Origin: Hyphomonadaceae bacterium | GTDB taxonomy: Bacteria > Pseudomonadota > Alphaproteobacteria > Rhizobiales > Hyphomicrobiaceae | DNA: 64,000 nt | Assembly (NCBI GenBank): GCA_019747815.1 | Contig: JAIEQJ010000023.1 | Location: 97,414-161,413, forward strand | Direction of reading: 5' to 3' | Shown here: positions 10,923 to 22,601 of the stretch, in pieces | Layout: every line of letters starts with the position of its first letter | Position numbering within the stretch: the first letter of the stretch is position 1 | The notes under the pieces: model-generated | Databases searched by the model: none | What the model was told of the DNA's origin: nothing | The model's input: only the letters and a program-made list of their open reading frames with translations | Made by a program: the position numbers and the translations under genes

Positions 10923-11810
10923 TCAGGGCGCTAGGAAAGCGCGCAGATGACCGATAACCGCATCGGTCCTCTGATGCACGACCCAATGATCGGCATCCTC
11001 AATCTCGCGCACGGTCAAGTCATCGCAATAGTCGCCCAGCGTGGCACGCGACACGGGCAGCAGCGCCCGATCGTTCAAGCCCCAGATAACAAGATGGGGC
11101 ATACGCACCCTGAGCTGGGTCGGATCGAGCTTCATGATCTTGCCGGCATCGACCTCCTCGCCCGGGTGCGGCACCAGCAGCGGGGATGCCCGGTACCAAT
11201 TCAGCATGCCGGTCAAGGCTCCGCGCGGAGACCACGCCTCCAGGTAGCCGGCGCGCCGCTGGGGCGTCAACCAGGGTTGCGGCCCGAAGCGGCTCAAGAT
11301 GCCCAGCAGCTTCTCGAAGGTGTTGGCCGACAGGCTCGCCTCGGCGCCGGGATCGCGCAGGTCGTGCATGTAGGTGCTGGCCTTGCGCTGGGCCTCATCC
11401 TCGATGAGCGCACGCTGAAATGGGCCCGGGTGGACGCCGTTGATCACCGCCAGCTTGGCAACACGGCTCGGCGCAGCGATCGCGGTGGCATAACCCACGG
11501 AGGCGCCCCAGTCATGGGCGACCAGGGCGTAAGGCCGGCCCGGCGAGAAGTGGTCGCCCAGCGCCAAGACGTCGCGGACCAGATGCTTCACCCGGTACGC
11601 GTCGACACCCTCCGGCTTCGACGAGCGGAAATAGCCGCGCTGGTCGGGAGCCACCGCATGGAAGGCCTTGGCGAAGGCCGGCAGCACCTCGTCCCAGGCG
11701 CCCGAGTATTCGGGAAAGCCGTGCAGGAAGAGGATCAGCGGCGCCTGCGGATCACCCAGGGCGCGCGTGTGGATGTCGATGCCGTTGGCGCGAATGGTCT
11801 GGTGCCGCAT
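10923..11810 (-). CDS. Alpha/beta hydrolase (epoxide hydrolase / haloalkane dehalogenase-like)
   Basis: A 295-residue cytosolic alpha/beta hydrolase starting at [10 protein letters not shown] (the frame extends 16 codons further without features). The [10 protein letters not shown] oxyanion segment is followed by [11 protein letters not shown], in which Asp takes the nucleophile place, the pattern of epoxide hydrolases and dehalogenases. The acid is probably Asp in [10 protein letters not shown] and the base is His in DADHWVVHQ. The substrate is unknown. It is divergent from icd and shares a 164-base intergenic region with it. Confidence 0.88.
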   Translation of the reverse strand: MRHQTIRANGIDIHTRALGDPQAPLILFLHGFPEYSGAWDEVLPAFAKAFHAVAPDQRGYFRSSKPEGVDAYRVKHLVRDVLALGDHFSPGRPYALVAHDWGASVGYATAIAAPSRVAKLAVINGVHPGPFQRALIEDEAQRKASTYMHDLRDPGAEASLSANTFEKLLGILSRFGPQPWLTPQRRAGYLEAWSPRGALTGMLNWYRASPLLVPHPGEEVDAGKIMKLDPTQLRVRMPHLVIWGLNDRALLPVSRATLGDYCDDLTVREIEDADHWVVHQRTDAVIGHLRAFLAP

Positions 11811-11974
11811 GCCTGGCCTCCATCCCGGCTGGAGCGCCGGGCTGGCGAGCGTGCCCAAAAGCCGAGCGGGTGTCGAGACTTGTTCAGGAGTTGCGACGAG
11901 AGCAGTCTTTGCGGCCGGCCGGTGCGGATGCTATAGGGCGGCCGCGATCGAGGCGTCTGGAAGGGGTTAGCACC

Positions 11975-13189
11975 ATGCAGAAGATCAAGGTCAGCGGCAC
12001 CGTCGTCGAGATGGACGGCGATGAAATGACGCGGATCATCTGGAAGCTCATCAAGGACAAGCTGATCCACCCCTATCTCGATATCAACCTGGAATACTAC
12101 GATCTCGGCGTGGAGTATCGCGACAAGACCAATGACCAGGTGACGATCGACGCCGCCAACGCCACCAAGAAGTACGGCGTCGCCGTCAAGTGCGCCACCA
12201 TCACGCCGGATGAGGGCCGGGTCAAAGAGTTCGGCCTCAAGGAGATGTGGAAGAGCCCCAACGGCACCATCCGCAACATCCTTGGCGGCGTGATCTTCCG
12301 CGAGCCCATCATCTGCAAGAACGTGCCGCGCCTGGTGCCGGGCTGGACGCAGCCCATCATCATCGGGCGCCACGCCTACGGTGACCAGTATCGCGCCACC
12401 GATTTCAAGTTTCCCGGCAAGGGCACCATCACCATCAAGTTCACCGGCGAGGACGGCAAGGTGATCGAGAGGGAGGTGTTCAAGGCGCCGGGCAGCGGCA
12501 TCACCATGGCGATGTACAATCTCGACGACTCGATCAGCGACTTCGCCCGCGCCTCCTTCAACTACGGCCTGAACCGCGGCTACTCGGTCTATCTGTCCAC
12601 CAAAAACACCATCCTGAAGCAGTACGACGGCCGCTTCATGGAGCTCTTCCAGCAGATCTTCGACAAGGAGTTCAAGGCCGAGTTCGACAAGAAGAAGATC
12701 GTCTACGAGCACCGGCTGATCGACGACATGGTGGCCTCCGCCCTCAAGTGGTCCGGCGGCTACGTGTGGGCCTGCAAGAACTACGACGGCGACGTGCAGT
12801 CGGACACGGTGGCGCAGGGCTTCGGCTCGCTCGGCCTGATGACCAGCGTGCTGATGACCCCCGACGGCAAGACTGTGGAAGCCGAGGCCGCCCACGGCAC
12901 CGTCACGCGCCACTACCGCGAGCATCAGAAGGGCAAGGAGACCTCCACCAACTCCATCGCCTCCATTTTCGCCTGGACGCGCGGTCTGGCGCACCGGGCC
13001 AAGCTCGACAACAACCCCGCGCTCGCCAAGTTTGCAGTCACGCTCGAAAAGGTGTGCATCGATACGGTGGAGGCGGGCTTCATGACCAAGGACCTCGCCC
13101 TGCTCGTCGGCGCCGACCAGAAGTGGCTCTCCACCACCGGTTTCCTCGACAAGATCGACGAGAACCTGAAGAAGGCGATGGCCGCATAG
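11975..13189 (+). CDS. icd: NADP-dependent isocitrate dehydrogenase
   Basis: It converts isocitrate to 2-oxoglutarate, CO2 and NADPH in the TCA cycle. The 404-residue product is the dimeric eukaryotic-like type common in Hyphomicrobiales: opening [20 protein letters not shown], the central [20 protein letters not shown] and [20 protein letters not shown] segments, and [20 protein letters not shown] near the nucleotide site. The ATG at 11975 matches the family N-terminus. In related genomes icd lies next to alaS, recA and cckA; here two to four small genes intervene. Confidence 0.97.
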   Translation: MQKIKVSGTVVEMDGDEMTRIIWKLIKDKLIHPYLDINLEYYDLGVEYRDKTNDQVTIDAANATKKYGVAVKCATITPDEGRVKEFGLKEMWKSPNGTIRNILGGVIFREPIICKNVPRLVPGWTQPIIIGRHAYGDQYRATDFKFPGKGTITIKFTGEDGKVIEREVFKAPGSGITMAMYNLDDSISDFARASFNYGLNRGYSVYLSTKNTILKQYDGRFMELFQQIFDKEFKAEFDKKKIVYEHRLIDDMVASALKWSGGYVWACKNYDGDVQSDTVAQGFGSLGLMTSVLMTPDGKTVEAEAAHGTVTRHYREHQKGKETSTNSIASIFAWTRGLAHRAKLDNNPALAKFAVTLEKVCIDTVEAGFMTKDLALLVGADQKWLSTTGFLDKIDENLKKAMAA

Positions 13190-13206
13190 CGGTACTGGTC
13201 GCCGCA

Positions 13207-13230
13207 GTGTCGGGTCTTAAGGTCCGACAC
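13207..13230 (+). terminator. Possible stem-loop after icd
   Basis: GTGTCGG and CCGACAC form a 7-base perfect stem around a 10-base loop, 17 bases after the icd stop. There is no T-run after it, so intrinsic termination is uncertain; it may instead protect the icd transcript 3' end. Confidence 0.35.
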
Positions 13231-13291
13231 CGCCGTGCCGCTGTCCTGCCCAGATGCAGCGCCATACCACCCGCCGCTTTTGGAGGGCGGC

Positions 13292-14266
13292 ATGCGGCGG
13301 ACAGCACTGATGGGGCTCATCATCGGTTTGGCATTCACCGCCTTTGCTTATCTCAACAACACGAATTGGCTGGCGACGCCGCGCGGAGGCAAGCCGACGC
13401 TGCTCGCCCATCGGGGCCTGCACCAGACCTATCGAACCGAGGGCCTCGGACGCGACACGTGCACGGCGACACGTATCTTCCCGCCGGAGCATGCGTTCCT
13501 GGAGAACACGCTGGACTCCATGCGGGCGGCTTTTGCCAGCGGCGCCGACATCGTCGAATTCGACGTGCACCGCACGGCCGACGGCCACTTCGCCGTGTTC
13601 CATGATTGGACCCTCGATTGCCGCACCAACGGCAGCGGCGTCACCCGCGAGCGCGCGCTGGCCGAGCTGCAAGCCCTCGACATTGGCTACGGGTATACCG
13701 CCGATGACGGCAACACCTATCCGTTCCGCGGCAAAGGCGTCGGCCTCATGCCCTCGCTCGATGAGGTGCTGGCCGCATTTCCCGACAAACGGTTCCTCAT
13801 CGACATCAAGAGCAACGACGAGGAGGAAGGCCGGGCTGTGGCCGAGCGGCTGGGCCGCCTGCCCGCGGAGCAGCGCGCGCTCCTGATGGTCTATGGCGGC
13901 GAGCGGCCGGTCGCAGCCGTGCGGGCGAGCCTGCCCGAGATAGGCACGTTGACACGCGCGAACTTGAAAACCTGCCTGCTGCGCTACCTGGCGGTCGGCT
14001 GGTCAGGGTACGTCCCCGCGGCTTGCCACAACGCCGTGCTGGTCATCCCGGTCAACTATGCGCATTGGCTCTGGGGCTGGCCGCACCGCTTCCTGGCGCA
14101 CACGCGCGCAGCAAACAGCCGCGTCTTTGTGATGGGATCGTGGGAGGGGGAGGGCTTCTCGCGCGGCCTCGACAGCGCGGCTGAATTCCACCGCCTGCCG
14201 GACGGCTTCGACGGTGGCATCTGGACCAACCGCCTCGATCGCATCGCCCCACTCGTCACCCGCTAG
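13292..14266 (+). CDS. Glycerophosphodiester phosphodiesterase family protein, membrane-anchored
   Basis: It should hydrolyse glycerophosphodiesters to glycerol 3-phosphate and an alcohol. The 324-residue product starts at MRRTALMG after GGAGGGCGGC, a good ribosome binding site. Residues 3 to 20 form an N-terminal hydrophobic helix that probably anchors or exports the protein. The catalytic TIM-barrel motifs are LLAHRGLHQTY, then ENTLDSMRAAF, IVEFDVHRTADGHFAVFHD and LIDIKS. The gene ends tail to tail with the next one, the two stop codons sharing CTAG. Confidence 0.88.
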   Translation: MRRTALMGLIIGLAFTAFAYLNNTNWLATPRGGKPTLLAHRGLHQTYRTEGLGRDTCTATRIFPPEHAFLENTLDSMRAAFASGADIVEFDVHRTADGHFAVFHDWTLDCRTNGSGVTRERALAELQALDIGYGYTADDGNTYPFRGKGVGLMPSLDEVLAAFPDKRFLIDIKSNDEEEGRAVAERLGRLPAEQRALLMVYGGERPVAAVRASLPEIGTLTRANLKTCLLRYLAVGWSGYVPAACHNAVLVIPVNYAHWLWGWPHRFLAHTRAANSRVFVMGSWEGEGFSRGLDSAAEFHRLPDGFDGGIWTNRLDRIAPLVTR

Positions 14267-14535
14267 CGCGGGAGCTGAGCGCCTCGGCGCGGGCCAGCCA
14301 GCGGCTTGCGGCGCGCGAGGTAGCGGGCCACCGGATCGCGCCATTTCACAAGGTAATGTCCGAGCACCGACAACAGAGCCGCGCTCCAAAAGAACGCCAG
14401 CAGTGTCCACGCGCCGACCATGCCGCTGTGCGCATCGACGATCCAAACCGCGCACATGGAAAACACGGCGGCGGCTGCCAAAACCCAAATCAACGCGACC
14501 CAAACTCTGGGCATCAGCATGGATATCTCCGACAT
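14263..14535 (-). CDS. Small membrane protein of unknown function
   Basis: A 90-residue protein with two hydrophobic segments (about residues 9-32 and 38-60) and a strongly basic tail (RRKPLAGPRRGAQLPR), so both ends are probably cytoplasmic. I do not recognise the family. It overlaps the glycerophosphodiesterase gene end by four bases. An alternative start is Met 6 or 8. The amphipathic layout and clean hydrophobic segments favour a real gene. Confidence 0.6.
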   Translation of the reverse strand: MSEISMLMPRVWVALIWVLAAAAVFSMCAVWIVDAHSGMVGAWTLLAFFWSAALLSVLGHYLVKWRDPVARYLARRKPLAGPRRGAQLPR

Positions 14536-14756
14536 TTCGAGCTCATGTCGGGCGCGACCAATGTCTCTTGGACCAGCCCGCCGTCAAACATGTCTGCAAG
14601 CATGTCCGTCCTGCAAAACGTTCCCTGATCCTGCGGCGACAATCCGTTCCGTCGCCAGAGCTCTGCATGTGACCGGAGCTTCCGCGTCAAACATTTGCTC
14701 GTCCTACTCGGTTGTGACGGCGCGGGCTGTGCGGCTTCAAGCCGCTCCGGGCGCGG

Positions 14757-15194
14757 CTACTTGCCCTGCTGCTTGCGCAAATCCCGCATCATGCGCTGGT
14801 TCAGCTCCTGAAAGGCTTTCACCAGCCTCTGGCATTCCGCCTCGACCGCATTGCACTGGACGTTCATCTGCAAGCGCAGGTCGGCGCCGTCCTGCACCGG
14901 CCGGCGGCACACGACGGAGGGATGCGCCGGATGGCCGGGCATCGTGAACGTCCACACCGTGTCCTTGGCCTTGTCGCTGATCGCTACATAGCTTTTGTCG
15001 CGGAAGTCTTCCTTCAGCTTCTCGGTCTTGGTCAGGCGGTCGAAGAGACCCTGGGGCGGCTCTGACGGCCGGCCGCACAAGTCCTGGGCGAGTGCCGGGC
15101 CCGGCAACAGGGCGAGAGCAGATAGTCCGGCGCCAAGCGCCAGTGATATGCCTGCGGCTGCCGCGATCGGTCTCGTCATGCTGCGTGTGTCCAT
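14757..15194 (-). CDS. Small exported protein of unknown function
   Basis: A 145-residue product with a signal peptide (residues 1 to about 36: MDTRSMTRPIAAAAG, a long Ala/Leu core, cleavage after PALAQ). The mature protein has four cysteines (DLCGRP, VVCRRP, NVQCNAVEAEC) that could make two disulfides, suggesting a periplasmic fold. No known domain is recognised. A GCGGCTT/AAGCCGC hairpin with a one-base loop at 14731-14745 just after the stop may be a weak terminator. The gene lies downstream of alaS on the same strand, 32 bases away, so may be in the same transcript. Confidence 0.72.
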   Translation of the reverse strand: MDTRSMTRPIAAAAGISLALGAGLSALALLPGPALAQDLCGRPSEPPQGLFDRLTKTEKLKEDFRDKSYVAISDKAKDTVWTFTMPGHPAHPSVVCRRPVQDGADLRLQMNVQCNAVEAECQRLVKAFQELNQRMMRDLRKQQGK

Positions 15195-15226
15195 CGGTGT
15201 AGGGCAATGGGCGAGCGTCCGCGCGC

Positions 15227-17929
<2,703 letters not shown>

Positions 17930-17937
17930 CGTGTGCT

Positions 17938-17983
17938 CACGGGAGTTAATCGCAGCCTCTTCTAGCTACGCGGCTCTCCCGTG
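17938..17983 (-). promoter_or_regulatory. Possible stem-loop in the alaS leader
   Basis: CACGGGAG and CTCCCGTG form a perfect 8-base stem around a 30-base loop, ending nine bases before the alaS start codon and 40 bases after the recA stop. It could be a recA 3' structure or a leader element affecting alaS initiation. No T-run and no T-box features are seen. Confidence 0.25.
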
Positions 17984-18023
17984 TCCACAAACGCCGAGGT
18001 CACGCCCGAATTTGGCCCGCGCA

Positions 18024-19178
18024 TCAGCGCTTGCCGCGGGCCCCCTTCTTGCCGGCCGCCTCCGCCTCGGGCTCCTCGGGCATGAAGCCCTCGGGCCCTT
18101 CCTCGGCGTCCTTGGCTTCGTTGCCTTCTGGCGCGGCCTGCAGCATCTTGTCGACGATGAGACCGGCATTTTGCCGGATCGCCTTCTCGATCTGATCGGC
18201 GATCTTCGGGTGCTCCTTGAGGAAGGCCTTGGTGTTCTCCCGGCCCTGGCCGATGCGGTCGCCATTGTAGGAGAACCAAGCACCGGACTTCTCGACGATG
18301 GCGGCCTTCACCCCGAGGTCGACCAGCTCGCCGGTCTTGGAGATGCCCTCGCCGTACATGATGTCGAACTCCACCTGCTTGAAGGGCGGCGCCACCTTGT
18401 TCTTCACCACCTTCACGCGCGTCTGATTGCCCACCACCTCCTCGCGCTCCTTGATCTGGCCGATGCGGCGAATATCCAGGCGCACGGAGGCATAGAACTT
18501 CAGCGCATTGCCGCCCGTGGTCGTCTCGGGATTGCCAAACATGATGCCGATCTTCATGCGGATCTGATTGATGAAGATGACCATGCACTTGGATTTGGAA
18601 ATCGAGGCCGTGAGCTTGCGCAGCGCCTTGCTCATCAGGCGGGCCTGCATGCCGGGCTGCATGTCGCCCATCTCGCCTTCGAGCTCGGCGCGTGGGGTCA
18701 GGGCTGCGACCGAATCAACCACCAGCACATCGACCGCGCCGGACCGCACGAGCGTGTCGGCGATCTCCAGGGCCTGCTCGCCATCGTCGGGTTGGGAGAT
18801 CAGCAGGTCCTCGATCTTGACCCCGAGCTTGCGCGCATAGACCGGATCCAGGGCATGCTCGGCATCCACAAAGGCGCAGATGCCGCCCTTCTTCTGGGCT
18901 TCCGCCAGGACCTGCAGCGAGAGGGTTGTCTTGCCCGAAGATTCGGGCCCGTAGATCTCGATCACGCGACCGCGCGGCAGGCCGCCGATGCCGAGTGCGA
19001 TGTCGAGCCCCAGCGAGCCCGTCGAAATGGCCTCCACCTCGATCGCGCGGTCGTTGGCGCCGAGCCGCATGATGGAGCCCTTGCCGTGCAGCTTGTCGAT
19101 CTGCGCGAGCGCGGCCTCGAGCGCCTTCTGCTTGTCCATGCTACCCCCTTCGACCACACGCAGCTGCGGCTTTTCCAT
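18024..19178 (-). CDS. recA: Recombinase RecA
   Basis: RecA drives homologous recombination and LexA self-cleavage in the SOS response. The 384-residue product shows Walker [15 protein letters not shown], Walker [12 protein letters not shown], the L2 loop region [20 protein letters not shown], and an acidic, Ala/Lys-rich C-terminal tail ([16 protein letters not shown]). Two starts both have good ribosome binding sites: 19178 (AAGGGG) and Met 14 at 19139 (AGGGGG). alaS follows about 95 bases downstream. A candidate SOS box lies upstream. Confidence 0.98.
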   Translation of the reverse strand: MEKPQLRVVEGGSMDKQKALEAALAQIDKLHGKGSIMRLGANDRAIEVEAISTGSLGLDIALGIGGLPRGRVIEIYGPESSGKTTLSLQVLAEAQKKGGICAFVDAEHALDPVYARKLGVKIEDLLISQPDDGEQALEIADTLVRSGAVDVLVVDSVAALTPRAELEGEMGDMQPGMQARLMSKALRKLTASISKSKCMVIFINQIRMKIGIMFGNPETTTGGNALKFYASVRLDIRRIGQIKEREEVVGNQTRVKVVKNKVAPPFKQVEFDIMYGEGISKTGELVDLGVKAAIVEKSGAWFSYNGDRIGQGRENTKAFLKEHPKIADQIEKAIRQNAGLIVDKMLQAAPEGNEAKDAEEGPEGFMPEEPEAEAAGKKGARGKR

Positions 19179-19241
19179 GGAAAACCCCTTATTTCATGAG
19201 TTGCAGGTAGAGGCAAAACGCAGCACGCAATTTGTCTGTGT

Positions 19242-19256
19242 GTACACGTTTTGTTC
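19242..19256 (-). promoter_or_regulatory. Candidate LexA (SOS) box upstream of recA
   Basis: On the minus strand the site reads GAACAAAACGTGTAC, about 65 bases before the recA start. The alphaproteobacterial LexA consensus is GAAC-N7-GAAC (GTTC-N7-GTTC). This site has the right spacing, an A-rich spacer and one mismatch in the second half. Its position in front of recA makes it plausible. Confidence 0.5.
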
Positions 19257-19332
19257 TGGCCACGCAACCGCCTTCTCGCGCGATGCACAAACGCTTGGCG
19301 GACGGGGTCGGGCGGCAGGCGCGAGCGGCGTT

Positions 19333-20829
19333 CTACGCCGATGGAGCTGACCTTGGACGCCAGCTCCTGAGCCGCACACCGATGGGCCACAACAGCGCCG
19401 CGATCGTCATGGCGGCCAGCACGGCTGCCACCGGGCGGCTGAAGAACGGCAGGATGTTGCCGTCCGATTTGATCAGCGACGTCACCAGGTTCTGCTCCAC
19501 CATGGTTCCCATGACGATGCCGAGCACCATGGCGGCCACTGGGTAGCCGTTGCGCTCCATGACGTAGCCGATCACGCCGAACGCCGCCACCGTCAGCACC
19601 GCGAACAGGTTGTTGCCAGTGGCGAACGCACCGACGGCGCACAGCAGCACGATGATCGGCATCACGGATGCCCGCGGCGCCCGCAGCACCAGGGAGGCCA
19701 CCCGGATCATGGCGATGCCGAGCGGGATCATGAGGATGTTGGCAATGATGAAGATGATGTAGAGCGCATACATGCTGGAAGCACGCTCGGTGAAGAGCGT
19801 CGGCCCGGGGTTCAGCCCCTTCATGTACAGCACGCCGATGGCGATCGCGGTGATGGTATCGCCGGGAATGCCGAACAAGAGCGACGGCACCCACCCGGAG
19901 GCGAGGCTGGCATTGTTGCTGGCTCCGGCCTCGATCAGGCCTTCGGGGTGGCCGGTGCCGAACTTCTCCGGCTCCTTGGACAGGCGCTTGGACATGGAAT
20001 AGCTGACCCAGGCCGCCATATCGGCGCCTGCGCCGGGAAGAACGCCGATGATGATGCCGACGGTGTTGCCCCGCACCTGCGGCTTCACGTACGTGCGGGT
20101 GAGTTCGAGCTGACCCTTGAGAATGCTGCCGAAGCGGCGATAGGGCAGCTTGGGCGGCTCGGGGTTCAGCATCGCCCGCATCACCTCCGAGACCGCAAAT
20201 ACGCCCACCAGTGCGGGAATGGGCTCGATGCCGCCCAGCAGATCCGTCACGCCGAACGTGAAGCGCGGCGTCCCGGCCGGATTCTCGATGCCGATGCAGG
20301 AGACCAGCAGCCCCAAAAGCATGCTGGCAATGGCCTTCACAGGGGAGGAGCGCGCCACCAGCGTCGCGCACATCAAGCCGAGGAAGGCCAGCCAGAAATA
20401 CTCGTAGGTGGAGAAGCTGAGCGCCATTTCGGCCAGCGGCGGCGCCAGGATCATCAGCGACAGCGTACCGGCAATGCCGCCGAGCGCGCTGAACCACACG
20501 CAGATGCCAAGCGCCAGCTCCGGCTGGCCTTTGCGGGTCATGGCATAGGCCTCGTCGGTATAGGCCGCCGAGGCGGGCGTGCCCGGGATGCGCAGCAGAG
20601 CGCCAGGAATGTCGCCCGAGAAGATCGCCATCGCCGACGCCGCAATGATGGTGGCCACGGCCGCGATGGGGGACAAGTAGAAGGTCACCGGCACCAGCAG
20701 GGCGGTCGCCATCGTGGCGGACAGCCCCGGCAGAGAGCCCACGACGAGGCCGTAGATGGAGGCCAGCAGGATGGCGAGCAGCACGTCCGTCTGCAGCACC
20801 AGGGCGAAGGCTTCCGTGACCGTGCTCAT
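19333..20829 (-). CDS. tctA: Tripartite tricarboxylate transporter, large permease TctA
   Basis: TctA is the large membrane subunit of a TTT-family secondary uptake system that works with TctB and a periplasmic TctC protein. From the start MSTVTEAFALVLQT it has 498 residues and about twelve hydrophobic segments. Family marks are VGSLPGLSATMATALLVPVTFYLSP near the N-terminus (from VGSLPG to FYLSP), FSGDIPGALLRIPGTPASAA, and the second-half repeat SLLFGIPGDTITAIAIGVLYM. It is the last gene of tctC-tctB-tctA; seven bases separate it from tctB. The substrate may be a tricarboxylate or another organic acid. Confidence 0.93.
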   Translation of the reverse strand: MSTVTEAFALVLQTDVLLAILLASIYGLVVGSLPGLSATMATALLVPVTFYLSPIAAVATIIAASAMAIFSGDIPGALLRIPGTPASAAYTDEAYAMTRKGQPELALGICVWFSALGGIAGTLSLMILAPPLAEMALSFSTYEYFWLAFLGLMCATLVARSSPVKAIASMLLGLLVSCIGIENPAGTPRFTFGVTDLLGGIEPIPALVGVFAVSEVMRAMLNPEPPKLPYRRFGSILKGQLELTRTYVKPQVRGNTVGIIIGVLPGAGADMAAWVSYSMSKRLSKEPEKFGTGHPEGLIEAGASNNASLASGWVPSLLFGIPGDTITAIAIGVLYMKGLNPGPTLFTERASSMYALYIIFIIANILMIPLGIAMIRVASLVLRAPRASVMPIIVLLCAVGAFATGNNLFAVLTVAAFGVIGYVMERNGYPVAAMVLGIVMGTMVEQNLVTSLIKSDGNILPFFSRPVAAVLAAMTIAALLWPIGVRLRSWRPRSAPSA

Positions 20830-20836
20830 ACCGGCA

Positions 20837-21334
20837 TCACCAGGGTGCGGGCAGCAAGCCCGGCGGCAACGGCACACGCAGGAGCTTGGAGAACACCAGA
20901 TGGACGAAGACGGGCGCACCGAGTGCCAGCGGCACAGCGAGGCGCAGCCGTGCCCCGAGCGCGAAGGCCGCCGTCAGGACGATCACGGCAGCCGTCAAAA
21001 GAAACCCGAGACGATCGACCGCGAACACATAGAACAGCAGCAGCGCCGGTGGTACCAGCGCCATCAGCCCCCGCCCCCATCCGATGGCCTGGCGCTGTTC
21101 GAACTCGGGTGCGGAATGCGCCGCCAGATCGGCCTCCGCTTCGTCCTCAAAGCCCCGGCCAATGCCAAGCGCAATCAGGGCCCCGCACAGCACGAGCCCC
21201 GCACCGACCACCATCGGAAAGACATTGGGCCCGATCTGCTGCCCCGGCACCGGCGGCAGCCGCGACCCGCCATAGGCCGCCACGCCGCCGAGCGCGATGA
21301 GAAACAGGCCGGTATACCGGTCGGAAAGCTGCAT
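20837..21334 (-). CDS. tctB: Tripartite tricarboxylate transporter, small membrane subunit TctB
   Basis: A 165-residue membrane protein with four hydrophobic segments, the length and layout of TctB. The N-terminus RYTGLFLIALGGVAAYGG and the IGPNVFPMVVGAGLVLCG segment are typical (G-P-x-x-F-P). It lies between tctC and tctA on the same strand, as in nearly all such operons. The central loop is acidic and cytoplasmic by the positive-inside rule. Confidence 0.9.
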   Translation of the reverse strand: MQLSDRYTGLFLIALGGVAAYGGSRLPPVPGQQIGPNVFPMVVGAGLVLCGALIALGIGRGFEDEAEADLAAHSAPEFEQRQAIGWGRGLMALVPPALLLFYVFAVDRLGFLLTAAVIVLTAAFALGARLRLAVPLALGAPVFVHLVFSKLLRVPLPPGLLPAPW

Positions 21335-21385
21335 GTGGCCAGCCGGAAAGGCCCGAGGTGCGTCTGCGCCTGCGGCCCGCTCAAA

Positions 21386-22384
21386 TCATCCCTTGGCAAG
21401 ACCCGCAGCCTTCATGGCCACGCCCATCGCCCTGTTGCCGTCATCCATGAACTTGGCAAATCCCGGCCCGTCAGCCCACCTGACACCGAAGCCGCGGCTT
21501 GCCATGAAGTCTCGGAACTCGGCCGCCTCGTTGACCTTCTTGAACGCCGCGGTGAGGAGATTGGCGATGTCGGCCGGCAGCCCCTTGGGCGCCGCGAACC
21601 CGCGCCAAGCCCCGGTCGTGTAGTCGATGCCCATGGCCTCCTTCAGCGTCGGCACGTCCTTGAACGCCGGGTTGCGCTCGGCCGCCATCACGGCCAGGCT
21701 GCGCGCCTTGCCGGCCTCGATGATGGCGCGCGCCTCCGGTACCGAGCAGGTCACGAGGTCGAGCCCGCCGGCCGCCAGATCCTGCATGGCCGGGGCCGCG
21801 CCGTTGAGCGGCACCCAGGCGACGTGGTCGGGCCTCAGGCCCATCGCGGTGAGCCAACCGACGAGCGCCAGATGCCAGATGCCGCCCTGGCCGGTGCCCG
21901 ACGCCTTCATTTTCCCTGGCGCCGCAGCCTTGATGGCGTCGGCCAGCTCCCTCACCGTCTTGTAGGGACTGCTGGCATTGACCTGGATGCCGGGCGGGTC
22001 CTCGTTCATGAGGGCCAGCGGCGTGTAGCTGTCCGGCTTGAATTCGGTGAGGCCCTGCCAGTGCATCATCGAGATCTCGACGGTGATGATGCCGATGTTG
22101 TAGCCGTCGGGTTGTGCGGTTGCGATGGCCGCGTGGCCGACGACACCGGAGCCACCGGTGCGGTTCACCACATTGAACGGCTGCTTGAGTTCCTTCTCGA
22201 GCACAGCCGCCACGATACGGGCCGTGGCATCGGTGCCACCACCGGCGCTCCAGGGGCAGATGATCGTGACCGGCCGGTTGGGCCAGGCGCCCTGAGCCTG
22301 AACGTATGGAAATCCGAGCGTTGCCGCAGCACCGGTGGCCGCGCCCCCCAGCAAGAGCTTGCGGCGCGTGTATCTCTGAGCCAT
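21386..22384 (-). CDS. tctC: Tripartite tricarboxylate transporter substrate-binding protein, TctC/Bug family
   Basis: The periplasmic binding protein of the transporter. It has 332 residues from MAQRYTRRKLLLGG, preceded by GGAGGAAGCG, a strong ribosome binding site. The RRKLLLGG motif suggests Tat export. The mature protein opens with WPNRPVTIICPWSAGGGTD, the signature ligand-loop of Bug proteins (P-x-G-G-x-x-D), and contains the RTGGSGVVGHAA and second-loop segments. About 215 bases separate it from cckA upstream, enough for its own promoter. Confidence 0.93.
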   Translation of the reverse strand: MAQRYTRRKLLLGGAATGAAATLGFPYVQAQGAWPNRPVTIICPWSAGGGTDATARIVAAVLEKELKQPFNVVNRTGGSGVVGHAAIATAQPDGYNIGIITVEISMMHWQGLTEFKPDSYTPLALMNEDPPGIQVNASSPYKTVRELADAIKAAAPGKMKASGTGQGGIWHLALVGWLTAMGLRPDHVAWVPLNGAAPAMQDLAAGGLDLVTCSVPEARAIIEAGKARSLAVMAAERNPAFKDVPTLKEAMGIDYTTGAWRGFAAPKGLPADIANLLTAAFKKVNEAAEFRDFMASRGFGVRWADGPGFAKFMDDGNRAMGVAMKAAGLAKG

Positions 22385-22601
22385 CGCTTCCTCCAACCTC
22401 TTCTTGGTATTGGCGCGATGATACTGCATTTTGCCGTCGCGTCGCACGCCCCGCGTGTACGGATCGGCTGGCACCGGCGCTTTTCCGCCACGCGGACGGT
22501 GCGCCGTCGGTCGGCGCACCGAGGCGCCGCGCAAGCACTGCGGGAGCGCCAGGCGGCGCGAGGCGCGACGATGCGGCTGCGGGCGGCAGGCAGCTGCGGG
22601 C

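Noticed and set aside
18962..20497. 511-codon minus-strand frame joining tctA to recA
   Set aside because: It runs in another frame through tctA and into recA; tctA and recA have full motif support in their own frames.
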